A stretch of DNA of 42,411 nucleotides from Bacteroidales bacterium. GTDB lineage: Bacteria; Bacteroidota; Bacteroidia; Bacteroidales; WCHB1-69. This document shows, in pieces, positions 1 to 7,759 of this stretch (the first letter of the stretch is position 1; every line of letters begins with the position of its first letter). The notes under the pieces were generated by a model, which was not told the DNA's origin, did not search any database, and worked only from the letters and a program-made list of their open reading frames with translations. The stretch spans positions 1 through 42,411 of the forward strand of contig JAFXTE010000050.1 in the NCBI GenBank assembly GCA_017525245.1. Reading direction: 5' to 3'. The position numbers were made by a program, and so were the translations under genes.

Positions 1-207
1 GACTACATCATCATCATGGACCAGAACAACCGGCGGAACATCCAGCGCATTGTCGGGCAAGACGTGGACGGCAAGATTTCGCTGTTGATGGACTACACCG
101 ACCACCCGCGAGACGTGGCCGACCCCTGGTACACCGGTGACTTCCAAGCCACCTGGGACGACGTGCAGGAGGGCTGCGACGGGTTGCTGGCGGCGATGGG
201 GTGTTAG
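1..207 (+). CDS. low-molecular-weight protein-tyrosine phosphatase, C-terminal part
   Basis: Frame 1 is open from the window edge to a TAG at 205-207, giving the last 68 residues of a protein whose start lies outside. The segment begins DYIIIMDQNNRRNI and continues to DPWYTGDF and a final EGCDGLLAA. This is the known ending of low-molecular-weight tyrosine phosphatases: the D-Y-I-I-x-M-D strand and helix, the DP(W/Y)Y motif holding the general-acid aspartate, and the closing GCxxLL helix. The N-terminal CX5R phosphate loop is not in view. Such enzymes remove phosphate from tyrosine, often on kinases of polysaccharide export, but nothing here ties it to a substrate. Confidence 0.85.
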   Translation, partial: DYIIIMDQNNRRNIQRIVGQDVDGKISLLMDYTDHPRDVADPWYTGDFQATWDDVQEGCDGLLAAMGC

Positions 208-332
208 CTGTTGGCTGTTTGGCTGTTGGCTTAGGTAGGAGAAGACGCTTCCAGCGTCTCAAATCGCGCGCCGTCAGGTGTGCAGGCATTGTTTGCAAGC
301 AATTTAATGTTGCTCAACTAAAAGCGAACTCT
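205..332. repeat. intergenic word repeat and small hairpin
   Basis: Directly after the phosphatase stop comes a short tract that repeats the word ctgttggct with variations (205-232). At 243-259 there is a 7-bp inverted repeat, AGACGCT and AGCGTCT around TCC. No T-run follows it, so it is not a classical terminator. No gene is seen here. Confidence 0.4.
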
Positions 333-2249
333 CTACTGCCATCCTATTGGTGACACCCAAATATACTTACCTTCGTAAATGCTCTCACCATTGAAATAAT
401 TCAACCCGCCTGTGCTTACTATCTGAATTTTCATTTTCGTAAAATCATCATTCCAATCTTCAACTTTTGCGGTTATTGTATTATTAAATTTAAAAAGCCA
501 CCCCGTTTGAAATGTTTGTGACACAACAGTACCACGAGGGAATTTCATGTTTTTTTCACTCAACAGTTTTTCCGCCTCCACGCTCCTGTCATTGTTTAAG
601 GCATACTGAATTTCGTCTTCAAGGCACTTGTGCCAATTTTCGGGTTCTATCCATAATAAATTTCCCTTTTGCAATATAGTGCCTTCATATAAGCCACCCG
701 GACTAGCAACTACAATACCCTTGAAATTACTTTTGTCTTCATTCCATTGATCCAAAGTTACCATTGTGACACCATAAGTATTACAGTGACAAATCTTATT
801 GCCCATTTTCCACAGCGACTTATTGGAATTCGCTTTTAACTGTTCAAGTCGTGTTTTTCTGGATTGAATTTCAGAGACAAAGCGACCATTTGGATATTTG
901 GAAATGTATGTTGCGCATTCTTGAATATCTCCGTCTAATGCTTTTGCATAATATTGTAATTCCGTTTTCGACGCTTTCATCTCTGTTATATGTTTGCCTG
1001 TGGGGAACATTTCAATATAGGCATCTATATCACTTTGAGATTGTGTCTCTTTTAGCAAATTATATAAAACCTCCTCTGCTTTTGAAGCATACGAATTATA
1101 ATATTTCAAGAAAGTCCTACAATCTGATATTGATGAGATCATCGACAACATTTTTTCTGTAAGTTTGTATTTAAGAGTCGGATAATTGTCATTAACATAT
1201 ACAATATCCTCAATGTTTTTTACTTTGTTGCTAACAACATCATTTTCGAGTTTCGTTTTATGATCATCGTATGGACATATTTCTAAATAATTTATTTCCT
1301 CCGCAAGTCCTCCTTTCAAGGCTTTTCTGAATGCCCAATCTGTTTTCCAAACACTGAAATCTAATGATATGTTGACTGGGAAAGTACTGGGTTTGTATTT
1401 AGGACCGTAGCCTACGAATTCTTGCACAGTAACCGAAGAAATAACTATATTATCCACTTTCAATCTATCTAAATCCAACGTGGTCCAACAATTAATTTCT
1501 TCTCCACTTTTCAATTTCATTGTAGAACGGCCACAAGTAAAATGTATAGAACGTCCTTCATGATATTCTCCACCGCGGGGCCTAATATCAACTGTCCCTT
1601 TATCAGAATTGTATTTTACTTCTAATTTTAACTTTCTTTCCTCTGGTGTGAGTGGGTAAGCATTTGTCGTAAGATTTCCAACAAAATATGTTTCAGAATA
1701 TCTCTCCACTTTCGGGGCAACAGAGCCACCTGACAAAGATAATGCTGCTTGCCCTTCAATAACCGTCCCCATCACATAAATTTTATGAGGAATTGGGTTC
1801 TCAACATTCATCTCTGGTTCATTTGTGAATACGCTTACAGATTTATTAAAAGCTCCGGGACGCTTACTAGGATTATATGAGACATCTATATAACCTTCTT
1901 GGCCTGGAGGGACGGACTTTGTTTTGTCGTAATTAACTGTTTGACAACCACAAGAAGTTCTAACAGAAGTGATGATTAAATCAGCTGTTCCAATGTTGGT
2001 GTAATAAAATCGATGTGTTACCTTTCCATTTTCTTCTTGAATTTGTCCAAAATCATAGTTTTTTTCATTAAACATGATTTCCGGTGCAGATTGTCCAACT
2101 ACAGATACTTGTATAAGAACTAATATCAAAAGAAAAGAAATTTTTTTTAACCATTTCTTTATCTCTGTATTTGAAAAATTAAAATATTCCACATCCTTTA
2201 ACAAAATGGGTGAAATCCTTGGGGGGGTGTTAATCATGAAGCATTTCAT
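333..2249 (-). CDS. DUF1573 domain periplasmic/outer-surface protein
   Basis: A long protein with a hydrophobic export signal (KKISFLLILVLIQVSVVGQS) followed by a DUF1573 domain. The domain shows the family pattern: FxxxxYDFGxI, then the TSCGCQTVNYDKT cysteine pair, a PPGQEGYIDVSYN strand and SVxVFTNEP. DUF1573 proteins are exported Bacteroidota proteins of unsettled role. The rest (roughly residues 200-640) is unrecognised; the repeated IEMFPTGKHI and ISKYPNGRFV segments look like short helical repeats. The start is uncertain. The given ATG has AAGGGA upstream, but it puts about 30 polar residues before the signal. A better start (ATG at 2154) is one base out of frame across an A8 run; see findings. 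AT-rich compared with the core genes downstream. Confidence 0.75.
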   Translation of the reverse strand: MKCFMINTPPRISPILLKDVEYFNFSNTEIKKWLKKISFLLILVLIQVSVVGQSAPEIMFNEKNYDFGQIQEENGKVTHRFYYTNIGTADLIITSVRTSCGCQTVNYDKTKSVPPGQEGYIDVSYNPSKRPGAFNKSVSVFTNEPEMNVENPIPHKIYVMGTVIEGQAALSLSGGSVAPKVERYSETYFVGNLTTNAYPLTPEERKLKLEVKYNSDKGTVDIRPRGGEYHEGRSIHFTCGRSTMKLKSGEEINCWTTLDLDRLKVDNIVISSVTVQEFVGYGPKYKPSTFPVNISLDFSVWKTDWAFRKALKGGLAEEINYLEICPYDDHKTKLENDVVSNKVKNIEDIVYVNDNYPTLKYKLTEKMLSMISSISDCRTFLKYYNSYASKAEEVLYNLLKETQSQSDIDAYIEMFPTGKHITEMKASKTELQYYAKALDGDIQECATYISKYPNGRFVSEIQSRKTRLEQLKANSNKSLWKMGNKICHCNTYGVTMVTLDQWNEDKSNFKGIVVASPGGLYEGTILQKGNLLWIEPENWHKCLEDEIQYALNNDRSVEAEKLLSEKNMKFPRGTVVSQTFQTGWLFKFNNTITAKVEDWNDDFTKMKIQIVSTGGLNYFNGESIYEGKYIWVSPIGWQ

Positions 2250-2303
2250 TCTTTTAATCCCTTGTTTCGTGTCGGGCACAACTTTTTCTCCGCTCCCCAG
2301 CAC

Positions 2304-2581
2304 CCCAAGAGCAAATCACAAAAAGAAGCGTGGCACTGAATCGCCACCTCTTTGTTAGAAGGTCGTAGGAAACCCGAAGATAAAGATGTAGGATAAGCAG
2401 CCCACGCTGAAACGTGAGAACCGCTCGGCTTCCTTGCATCTTCAGAAAATTTCCTACGTTTTCTAACACAAGAATAAGCGAAACGCTTCGTTTTATTCAA
2501 TAAATTTCCCGCCAACCTTCCAGCATTTCAGCTTTCGGATTGACGGGGCAAAAATAAAAAAAAATCTGTTTGAAAGGAATG
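2304..2581. other. intergenic stretch with promoter box
   Basis: I see no credible gene between the DUF1573 protein and the HEPN gene; the small open frames here have no recognisable content. A minus-strand -7 box TATTTTTG lies at 2549-2556, inside a 53-bp direct repeat. A short inverted repeat (AAGCG/CGCTT) is near 2475-2487. Confidence 0.4.
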
Positions 2582-2590
2582 TTATGGCAA
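2538..2590. repeat. 53-bp direct repeat, copy 1
   Basis: This copy begins GATTGACGGGGCAAAAATA and ends ATGGCAA. It matches 3311-3363 over the same length with a few mismatches. It contains a promoter-like box and the last codons of the HEPN gene. The two copies flank the HEPN/nucleotidyltransferase module. Confidence 0.75.
2549..2556 (-). promoter_or_regulatory. Bacteroidota-type -7 box
   Basis: Read on the minus strand the sequence is TATTTTTG, fitting the TAnnTTTG -7 consensus known for Bacteroidota. It sits in a 53-bp segment that recurs at 3311-3363, where it precedes the nucleotidyltransferase gene. It may drive the DUF1573 gene, with a leader of about 300 bp. No clear -33 TTTG was found. 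Confidence 0.4.
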
Positions 2591-2983
2591 AACTATCAAT
2601 TCTTTCACTCTGTTTATAAAAACACGTGCTGGTTTCATAACCATGTCCACATCTTCTTGAGTGAAATCATAAAGGTCGCTGTAGTCACCTTTGGTGCGCC
2701 AGTTCAGGAGTTTCGAATACACCCGAAAATCATCAATGCTGATTTCACCTGTTCTGACAACATTTTCAGAGAATTGTCCAATAATACCAGCATGTGATTT
2801 TGCTGTGATATGTCTATGCAACAAGAGAGCCGAAGCCACATAAAAACAAGAATAATAAAGCCGATTGACTACAGAGTTCCATTGAGCAGCTTCATACAAC
2901 ACTTGTGCCGCAAGATAGGTCTCGTCAGCTTTTTCTATTCGATAACGGACAAAAGCAGTCCAGTCTTCTTCCATTTCTTTCAT
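2582..2983 (-). CDS. HEPN domain protein (UPF0332-like)
   Basis: This is a 133-residue all-helical HEPN-type protein. Visible marks are NRLYYSCFYVASALL in the second helix and WRTKGDYSD, which resembles the R-x-x-x-D-Y signature of the UPF0332/HI0074 branch rather than the RX4-6H RNase motif of toxic HEPN proteins. The ATG at 2983 overlaps the TGA of the upstream nucleotidyltransferase (ATGA), so the pair is translationally coupled. Known pairs of this kind act as toxin-antitoxin modules in which the nucleotidyltransferase modifies the HEPN partner. With no RX4-6H histidine visible, RNase activity is doubtful here. A longer upstream reading exists, but it would run through the partner gene. 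Confidence 0.85.
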   Translation of the reverse strand: MKEMEEDWTAFVRYRIEKADETYLAAQVLYEAAQWNSVVNRLYYSCFYVASALLLHRHITAKSHAGIIGQFSENVVRTGEISIDDFRVYSKLLNWRTKGDYSDLYDFTQEDVDMVMKPARVFINRVKELIVLP

Positions 2984-3294
2984 AGTCTGATTGCTTCGCG
3001 TTGAACATTGTGATAGAACGGGGTGATGCTGTGGCGATTGTGCCAATCTTGTTTCCCATATGCAAACAGTTGGATGACTTGACCTGTTTTCACCATCAAG
3101 TCGCAAATGTGATCAATGAAACGTCCTTCCTCTTGAACAGATAGACTGTCGTCAGGAGTAAGCACAAGGACATCCCAGTCCGAGTCCTCGCGAGCTGTAC
3201 CACGAGCCCGGGAACCATAAAGCCAAACTTCCGCATTTGGATTAACCTCCAAAACATTGGCTTTGATACTGTCTCTCATCAACTCACTATCCAT
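2980..3294 (-). CDS. minimal nucleotidyltransferase (MNT)
   Basis: A 104-residue protein with the nucleotidyltransferase signature GSRARGTAREDSDWD, that is GSX10DXD, supplying the two metal-binding aspartates. Length and architecture fit the stand-alone minimal nucleotidyltransferases (the HI0073/MntA type). It precedes and overlaps a HEPN gene by 4 bp, the standard order of this two-gene module. In the best-studied pairs the enzyme adds AMP groups to the HEPN partner. A third acidic residue needed for catalysis would be expected in the middle strand, but I cannot assign it with certainty. A TATTTTTG box lies 28 bp upstream. Confidence 0.9.
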   Translation of the reverse strand: MDSELMRDSIKANVLEVNPNAEVWLYGSRARGTAREDSDWDVLVLTPDDSLSVQEEGRFIDHICDLMVKTGQVIQLFAYGKQDWHNRHSITPFYHNVQREAIRL

Positions 3295-3310
3295 TTGTTT
3301 CTATCATTTA

Positions 3311-3363
3311 GATTGACGGGGCAAAAATAGGAAAAAATCGGTTTGATGCGAATGATATGGCAA
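3311..3363. repeat. 53-bp direct repeat, copy 2, with MNT promoter
   Basis: Second copy of the repeat at 2538-2590. On the minus strand it supplies a TATTTTTG -7 box (3322-3329) correctly placed for the nucleotidyltransferase gene. Its outer end (ATGGCAA) corresponds to the last codons of the HEPN gene in copy 1, so it may be the scar of a lost tandem copy of the module. Confidence 0.7.
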
Positions 3364-3409
3364 TTTTATTGACAATGATGAATTCCAAAGTAAGTGTTAC
3401 CAGCCAAAG

Positions 3410-3475
3410 TCATTGTCATTAGTCTAAGTTTAAGTTTAAGTCTAAGTCATAGTCTAAGTCTAAGTCATAGTTGTA
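3410..3475. repeat. degenerate taagtc tandem repeat
   Basis: An intergenic tract made of about nine variants of a 6-bp word (agtcta/taagtc/taagtt). It is followed at 3499-3525 by repeats of the word acgtctta. No gene is seen between 3295 and 3569. Confidence 0.8.
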
Positions 3476-3536
3476 TTTTGTTCTGATTCCCGTATTCCCA
3501 CGTCTTACATCCTACGTCTTACGTCCAAAAAAATCG

Positions 3537-3544
3537 TATCTTTG
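3537..3544 (+). promoter_or_regulatory. -7 box for the Mrp ATPase gene
   Basis: TATCTTTG matches the Bacteroidota TAnnTTTG -7 consensus and lies 25 bp before the ATG of the Mrp gene. The position expected for the -33 box falls in the acgtc word repeat and has no TTTG. Confidence 0.5.
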
Positions 3545-3569
3545 CACCTCCTAAAAAGAAAGATAGAAT

Positions 3570-4397
3570 ATGAGCGAATGTAATCACAATTGTCAGGAAT
3601 GCAGCCAGAAAGACTGCGGAAGCAGAGATTTGCACGAGAAACCGAATGCATTGAGCGATATTAAGAAAGTCATCGGCGTGGTGAGCGGCAAAGGCGGCGT
3701 GGGCAAGAGTTCCGTCACCTCGTTGTTGGCCGTGGCGTTGCGCCGCAAGGGCTACCGCGTAGGCATCCTCGACGCCGATGTCACCGGGCCCTCCATCCCC
3801 AAGATGTTCAACCTCCACGAAATGGTGCGTGGCAGCGAACAAGGCGTCTATCCCGCCGTTACCGAGACTGGCATCGAGGTGATTTCCAGCAATTTGCTAA
3901 TTGCCGACGAGAAGTCGCCCGTGCTGTGGCGCGGTCCGTTGGTCGCCGGCATGGTGAAGCAGTTCTGGACCGAAGTGATCTGGGAAAACATCGACTTCCT
4001 GCTAATTGACATGCCTCCCGGCACCGGCGACGTGCCGTTGACCGTCTTCCAGACCATCACCCTCGACGGCATCTTGATGATCACCTCCCCGCAGGAGCTG
4101 GTCTCCCTCATCGTGAGCAAGGCCGTCAACATGGCCGGCATGATGAACATTCCTATCCTCGGTCTCATCGAGAACTACAGCTACATCACCTGCCCGAAGT
4201 GCGGCGAGAAGATTTCCGTGTTCGGTAAGAGCAATGCCGAAGAAGTCGCCAAAGAGTTCAACATCAAACTGTTGGATAGACTTCCCATCGATCCCGAAAT
4301 GGCCACCCTCTGCGACAAAGGCCAAATTGAAAAAGTCAAGGAGACCCGTTTGGAGAATGCGCTCGATGTGCTCGAAAGTCTGGAAGTTCCCGCGTAA
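3570..4397 (+). CDS. Mrp/NBP35-type iron-sulfur carrier ATPase
   Basis: A 275-residue P-loop ATPase of the Mrp/ApbC/NBP35 family. It has the deviant Walker A motif GKGGVGKS at residues 40-47, DADVTGPSIPKMF after strand 2, DMPPGTGD as Walker B, and the C-P-K-C pair at residues 208-211 that holds a bridging 4Fe-4S cluster in the dimer. The N-terminus (residues 4-16) adds four cysteines in CNHNCQECSQKDC, resembling the N-terminal cluster site of eukaryotic Nbp35, and the usual MIP18/DUF59 domain is absent. Role by family: cytoplasmic assembly or transfer of Fe-S clusters to apoproteins. It stands alone in front of thyA. Confidence 0.9.
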   Translation: MSECNHNCQECSQKDCGSRDLHEKPNALSDIKKVIGVVSGKGGVGKSSVTSLLAVALRRKGYRVGILDADVTGPSIPKMFNLHEMVRGSEQGVYPAVTETGIEVISSNLLIADEKSPVLWRGPLVAGMVKQFWTEVIWENIDFLLIDMPPGTGDVPLTVFQTITLDGILMITSPQELVSLIVSKAVNMAGMMNIPILGLIENYSYITCPKCGEKISVFGKSNAEEVAKEFNIKLLDRLPIDPEMATLCDKGQIEKVKETRLENALDVLESLEVPA

Positions 4398-4437
4398 CCC
4401 TTAACCCTTGAACTTTGAACTTTGACCCTTGAGCCCT
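4397..4437. repeat. cccttaac/ttgaact word repeat
   Basis: Immediately after the Mrp stop the gap is filled by variants of the word (a)cccttgaactttga. It is one of several such tracts that begin at stop codons in this window. Confidence 0.7.
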
Positions 4438-4460
4438 TTTCCAATCACTAAAAACCGACA

Positions 4461-5255
4461 ATGAAGCAATATTTAGACTTGATGCGCACGATCCTCGACG
4501 AGGGTCACTACAAAGCCGACCGTACGGGTACGGGGACATACAGTATTTTCGGCTACCAGATGCGCTTTGACCTGCAGAAGGGATTTCCACTGCTGACTAC
4601 CAAGAAGTTGCATCTGCGCTCCATCATTTATGAGCTGCTGTGGTTCCTGCGTGGCGACACGAACATCCAGTACCTGCACGACCATAACGTGACGATTTGG
4701 GACGAATGGGCGGACGAAAACGGTGACCTCGGTCCGGTCTATGGAAAGCAGTGGCGCTCCTGGGAAGCCCCCGACGGCCGTGTCATCGACCAGATCACCA
4801 ATCTGATTGAGCAGCTCAAGCGCAATCCCGACTCGCGGCGGCTCATCGTGAGCGCGTGGAACCCGGCGGATGTCGATCAGATGGCGCTGCCGCCGTGCCA
4901 CACGATGTTCCAGTTCTACGCCAACGACGGACAGCTCTCGTGCCAGCTCTACCAGCGCAGCGCGGACGTCTTCCTCGGCGTGCCCTTCAACATCGCCTCT
5001 TACGCCCTGTTGACGATGATGGTGGCGCAGGTCTGCGGGCTGAAGGCCAAAGATTTCGTACACACCTTTGGCGACGCGCACATCTACTCCAACCACGTGG
5101 AACAGGCCAAGTTACAGCTCTCCCGTGAGCCGCGTGCATTGCCGCAGATGCGCATCAACCCTGATGTCAAGAGCATTTTCGACTTCCAATACGAGGATTT
5201 TACGTTAGAGAACTACGACCCGCATCCGCATATCAAAGCGGAAGTGGCGGTTTGA
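4461..5255 (+). CDS. thyA: thymidylate synthase
   Basis: A 264-residue folate-dependent thymidylate synthase, the same length as the E. coli enzyme. It converts dUMP and methylene-tetrahydrofolate to dTMP and dihydrofolate in the cytoplasm. Visible family marks are DRTGTGT near the N-terminus (phosphate-binding arginine), [17 protein letters not shown], the nucleophile in [10 protein letters not shown] (Cys146), [18 protein letters not shown], and HIYSNHVEQ. No residue of the active site appears to be missing. It lies between the Mrp ATPase gene and pgk with small gaps, so it may be co-transcribed with them, although word-repeat tracts separate each gene. No dihydrofolate reductase gene is adjacent. 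Confidence 0.97.
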   Translation: MKQYLDLMRTILDEGHYKADRTGTGTYSIFGYQMRFDLQKGFPLLTTKKLHLRSIIYELLWFLRGDTNIQYLHDHNVTIWDEWADENGDLGPVYGKQWRSWEAPDGRVIDQITNLIEQLKRNPDSRRLIVSAWNPADVDQMALPPCHTMFQFYANDGQLSCQLYQRSADVFLGVPFNIASYALLTMMVAQVCGLKAKDFVHTFGDAHIYSNHVEQAKLQLSREPRALPQMRINPDVKSIFDFQYEDFTLENYDPHPHIKAEVAV

Positions 5256-5325
5256 CGATGAAGCGATGATGCGATGAGACGATAAAAAACGATGAATTAT
5301 TTTCTCACTTAAAATACCAAACATT

Positions 5326-6519
5326 ATGAAATCCATTCAAGAACATAATTTCAGCGGCGAAAGAGCCCTGATCCGTGTTGACTACAACGTGCCGTTGGAC
5401 GAGCAGTTCAACGTGACCGATGTCACCCGCATTGTGCGCACGAAAGAGACCATCGGCAAGATCTTAAACGACGGTGGCTCAGCCATTTTACTCTCCCACC
5501 TCGGTCGTCCTAAAGGCGAGGTGAAGGACGAGTTCTCCTTGCGCCACATCGTGAAGACGGTGTCCGAAATCCTCGGCAAAGAGGTTGTTTTCGGCGGCGA
5601 CGTGTTGACAGCCGAGGCCGAAACCCTCTGCAAGAACCTCAAACCCGGCAGCATCGTGCTGATGGAGAACCTGCGCTTCCACAAGGAAGAGGAGAAGGGC
5701 GATGTCGATTTCGCCAAGGCTTTGGCACGCTTGGGCGATGTCTATGTGAACGACGCGTTCGGCACCGCTCACCGCGAGCACGCCTCCACCGCCACCGTGG
5801 CCCGCTGCTTCCCGGGCAAAGCCTTCGCCGGCTACCTGCTCTACAACGAGGTGATGAACCTCGAGAAGACCCTCAACGGTCAGGAGCGCCCCTTCACGGC
5901 CATCATCGGCGGTTCGAAGGTTTCCACGAAAATCAACATCCTCAAGAACCTCATCCCCAAGGTCGATAACCTCGTGGTGGGCGGCGGTCTGAGCTACACT
6001 TTCCTGAAGGCTATGGGCTTCACCATCGGCAACTCGCTGTACGAGCCTGATATGCTGCCCGTTGCGCAGGAAATCCTCGATCAGGTGAAGGCTTCCGGCG
6101 TGAACTTCGTCTGCCGTGTCGATAGCGTCTGCGCCGACAAGTTCAGCAACGATGCCAACATCTTGGTGACCGAAGACAACAACATCCCCGACAACTGGGA
6201 GGCTTTGGACATCGGTCCGAAGAGCCGCGTGAACATCGCGAAGGTCATCAAGGATTCCAAGACGATTCTGTGGAACGGTCCCGTGGGTGTGTTCGAACTG
6301 GAGAAGTTCAGCGAAGGCACCCGTGCCGTGGCGTTGAGCGTGGCAGCCACCACATTGGCGGGCGCGTATTCCATCGTGGGCGGCGGCGACTCCATCGCGG
6401 CAGTCAACAAGTACGACCTCGGCAACTACATCTCCTACATCAGCACCGGCGGCGGCGCCATGCTGGAATATCTGGAGGGCAAGGAGTTGCCGGGTGTCAA
6501 AGCACTGAACGAAAATTAA
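5326..6519 (+). CDS. pgk: phosphoglycerate kinase
   Basis: A 397-residue glycolytic enzyme that transfers the 1-phosphate of 1,3-bisphosphoglycerate to ADP. Marks in order: RVDYNVPLDE (the family RxDxNVP signature), LLSHLGRPKGE, LMENLRFHKEEE, YVNDAFGTAHREHAS, and near the C-terminus WNGPVGVFE and the GGGDS nucleotide loop, followed by ISTGGGAMLEYLEG. Length and all motifs are standard, so function is not in doubt. The start follows a repeat-like AT-rich gap and the stop is followed by two REP-like palindromes. Long open frames on the opposite strand over this gene are codon-bias shadows and not genes. Confidence 0.98.
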   Translation: MKSIQEHNFSGERALIRVDYNVPLDEQFNVTDVTRIVRTKETIGKILNDGGSAILLSHLGRPKGEVKDEFSLRHIVKTVSEILGKEVVFGGDVLTAEAETLCKNLKPGSIVLMENLRFHKEEEKGDVDFAKALARLGDVYVNDAFGTAHREHASTATVARCFPGKAFAGYLLYNEVMNLEKTLNGQERPFTAIIGGSKVSTKINILKNLIPKVDNLVVGGGLSYTFLKAMGFTIGNSLYEPDMLPVAQEILDQVKASGVNFVCRVDSVCADKFSNDANILVTEDNNIPDNWEALDIGPKSRVNIAKVIKDSKTILWNGPVGVFELEKFSEGTRAVALSVAATTLAGAYSIVGGGDSIAAVNKYDLGNYISYISTGGGAMLEYLEGKELPGVKALNEN

Positions 6520-6530
6520 TCCGTCACCGT

Positions 6531-6560
6531 TGTAGAGACGTGCCATGGCGCGTCTCTACA
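6531..6560. repeat. REP-like palindrome 1
   Basis: A 30-bp near-perfect palindrome with arms TGTAGAGACG and CGTCTCTACA around TGCCATGGCG; only one pair near the centre fails to match. It resembles the small REP/MITE-like palindromes scattered between genes in many bacterial genomes. It lies 12 bp after the pgk stop and could also end or stabilise that transcript. Confidence 0.8.
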
Positions 6561-6585
6561 GAACGGAAAAATTATTACATTACGT

Positions 6586-6617
6586 CCGTAGAGATGATGT
6601 ATTTATCGTCTCTACGG
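6586..6617. repeat. REP-like palindrome 2
   Basis: A second hairpin, with arms CCGTAGAGATGAT (6586-6598) and ATCGTCTCTACGG (6605-6617) and one mismatch. It shares the GTAGAGA core with the palindrome 25 bp upstream, so the two form a REP doublet between pgk and the next gene. Confidence 0.75.
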
Positions 6618-6658
6618 AACGTTTACCATTAATTATAATTCAAAAACAAAAAACATAC

Positions 6659-7756
6659 ATGCTGAACAGCAACTATTACTGTGTCATTATGGCCGGCGGC
6701 GTGGGCGCACGTATTTGGCCCATGAGCAACTCCTCTACACCAAAACAGTTTATGGACCTTTTGGGCGAAGGCAGAACGCTGATCCAGAAAACTTTTGACC
6801 GTTTTGCAAAAGTTTGTCCCAAGGAGAACATCTACATTGTCACCAACAAAACCTACCATGATCTTACTCGGGAGCAGTTTCCCGACATCTCCGAGGAGCA
6901 AATTATACTTGAGCCTTTCCGCAGAAACACGGCCCCTTGTATTGCATACGCCAATTATAAAATCAAAGCCAAGAACCCGCATGCCGTAATCGTGGTGGCT
7001 CCGTCTGACCATTATATCGAAAAAGAAGATGTGTTCGTTGATGTGATCAAAAGAGGCTTGGACATTACGGCACAATCGCCTTGCCTGCTCACCATCGGCA
7101 TCCAGCCAACAACTCCCAACACGGGATACGGCTATATCCAATATGATGAAGACGAGCCACTTGCTGGCAATTCCTCCGTATATGCCGTAAAAACATTCAC
7201 CGAGAAACCCGAACTTGAAATGGCCAAGAACTTCCTTGACAGCGGCGAATTTCTCTGGAATGCCGGTATATTTATGTGGTCCCTCGAAGCCATCAACAAA
7301 GCTTTTGAGACTTATCTTCCCGATATCAACAGCCTCTTCAAGCAAGGCGAAGGATTGTACAACACCCCTGAAGAACAGGATTTTATTAATCGTATCTATC
7401 AGGTTTGCAGAAAGATATCCATTGACTACGGCATCATGGAAAAAGCGGACAACGTAAAGGTTTATGCCGCTAATTTCGGTTGGTCCGACTTAGGTACTTG
7501 GAGTTCCCTCTACGATTTACGCAAGAAAGACGAAAAACAGAATGTCGTATTCGGCAACCACGTCAAATTGTACGATGCGAGCAAATGCATTGTCAATATT
7601 CCCAAACGCAACAAAGTAGTGGTCATTCAAGGACTTGATGACTACATTGTGGCTGAAAACGACAATGTTTTGTTGATTTGCAAGAAATCGGAAGAACAGC
7701 AAATCCGCCAATATGTCACGGACATACAGGTGGATTTTGGCAAAGAGTTCGTATAA
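6659..7756 (+). CDS. manC: mannose-1-phosphate guanylyltransferase
   Basis: A 365-residue nucleotidyltransferase making GDP-mannose from mannose-1-phosphate and GTP. The N-terminal signature reads MAGGVGARIWPMSNSSTPKQF, here with A in place of the common G or S in the loop. Further marks are LEPFRRNTAPCIAYA, VVAPSDHYI, FTEKPELEMA, FLWNAGIFMW and SDLGTW. It is the short guanylyltransferase-only type, without the C-terminal isomerase cupin. The ATG at 6659 was chosen because earlier in-frame starts would run through the REP palindromes. GDP-mannose feeds capsule or O-antigen sugars, which fits the polysaccharide genes at 11517-17260. The stop lies 3 bp from the end of the convergent exonuclease gene. 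Confidence 0.95.
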   Translation: MLNSNYYCVIMAGGVGARIWPMSNSSTPKQFMDLLGEGRTLIQKTFDRFAKVCPKENIYIVTNKTYHDLTREQFPDISEEQIILEPFRRNTAPCIAYANYKIKAKNPHAVIVVAPSDHYIEKEDVFVDVIKRGLDITAQSPCLLTIGIQPTTPNTGYGYIQYDEDEPLAGNSSVYAVKTFTEKPELEMAKNFLDSGEFLWNAGIFMWSLEAINKAFETYLPDINSLFKQGEGLYNTPEEQDFINRIYQVCRKISIDYGIMEKADNVKVYAANFGWSDLGTWSSLYDLRKKDEKQNVVFGNHVKLYDASKCIVNIPKRNKVVVIQGLDDYIVAENDNVLLICKKSEEQQIRQYVTDIQVDFGKEFV

Positions 7757-7759
7757 ACG

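Noticed and set aside
2246-2515. Small minus-strand ORFs just after the TATTTTTG box.
   Set aside because: The product shows no domain, signal or repeat, and it overlaps the start of the DUF1573 gene; treated as leader.
5488-6546. A long open frame (352 codons) on the minus strand opposite pgk.
   Set aside because: It mirrors the codon bias of pgk, its product is His/Val/Gly-rich without any domain, and pgk is certain on the other strand.
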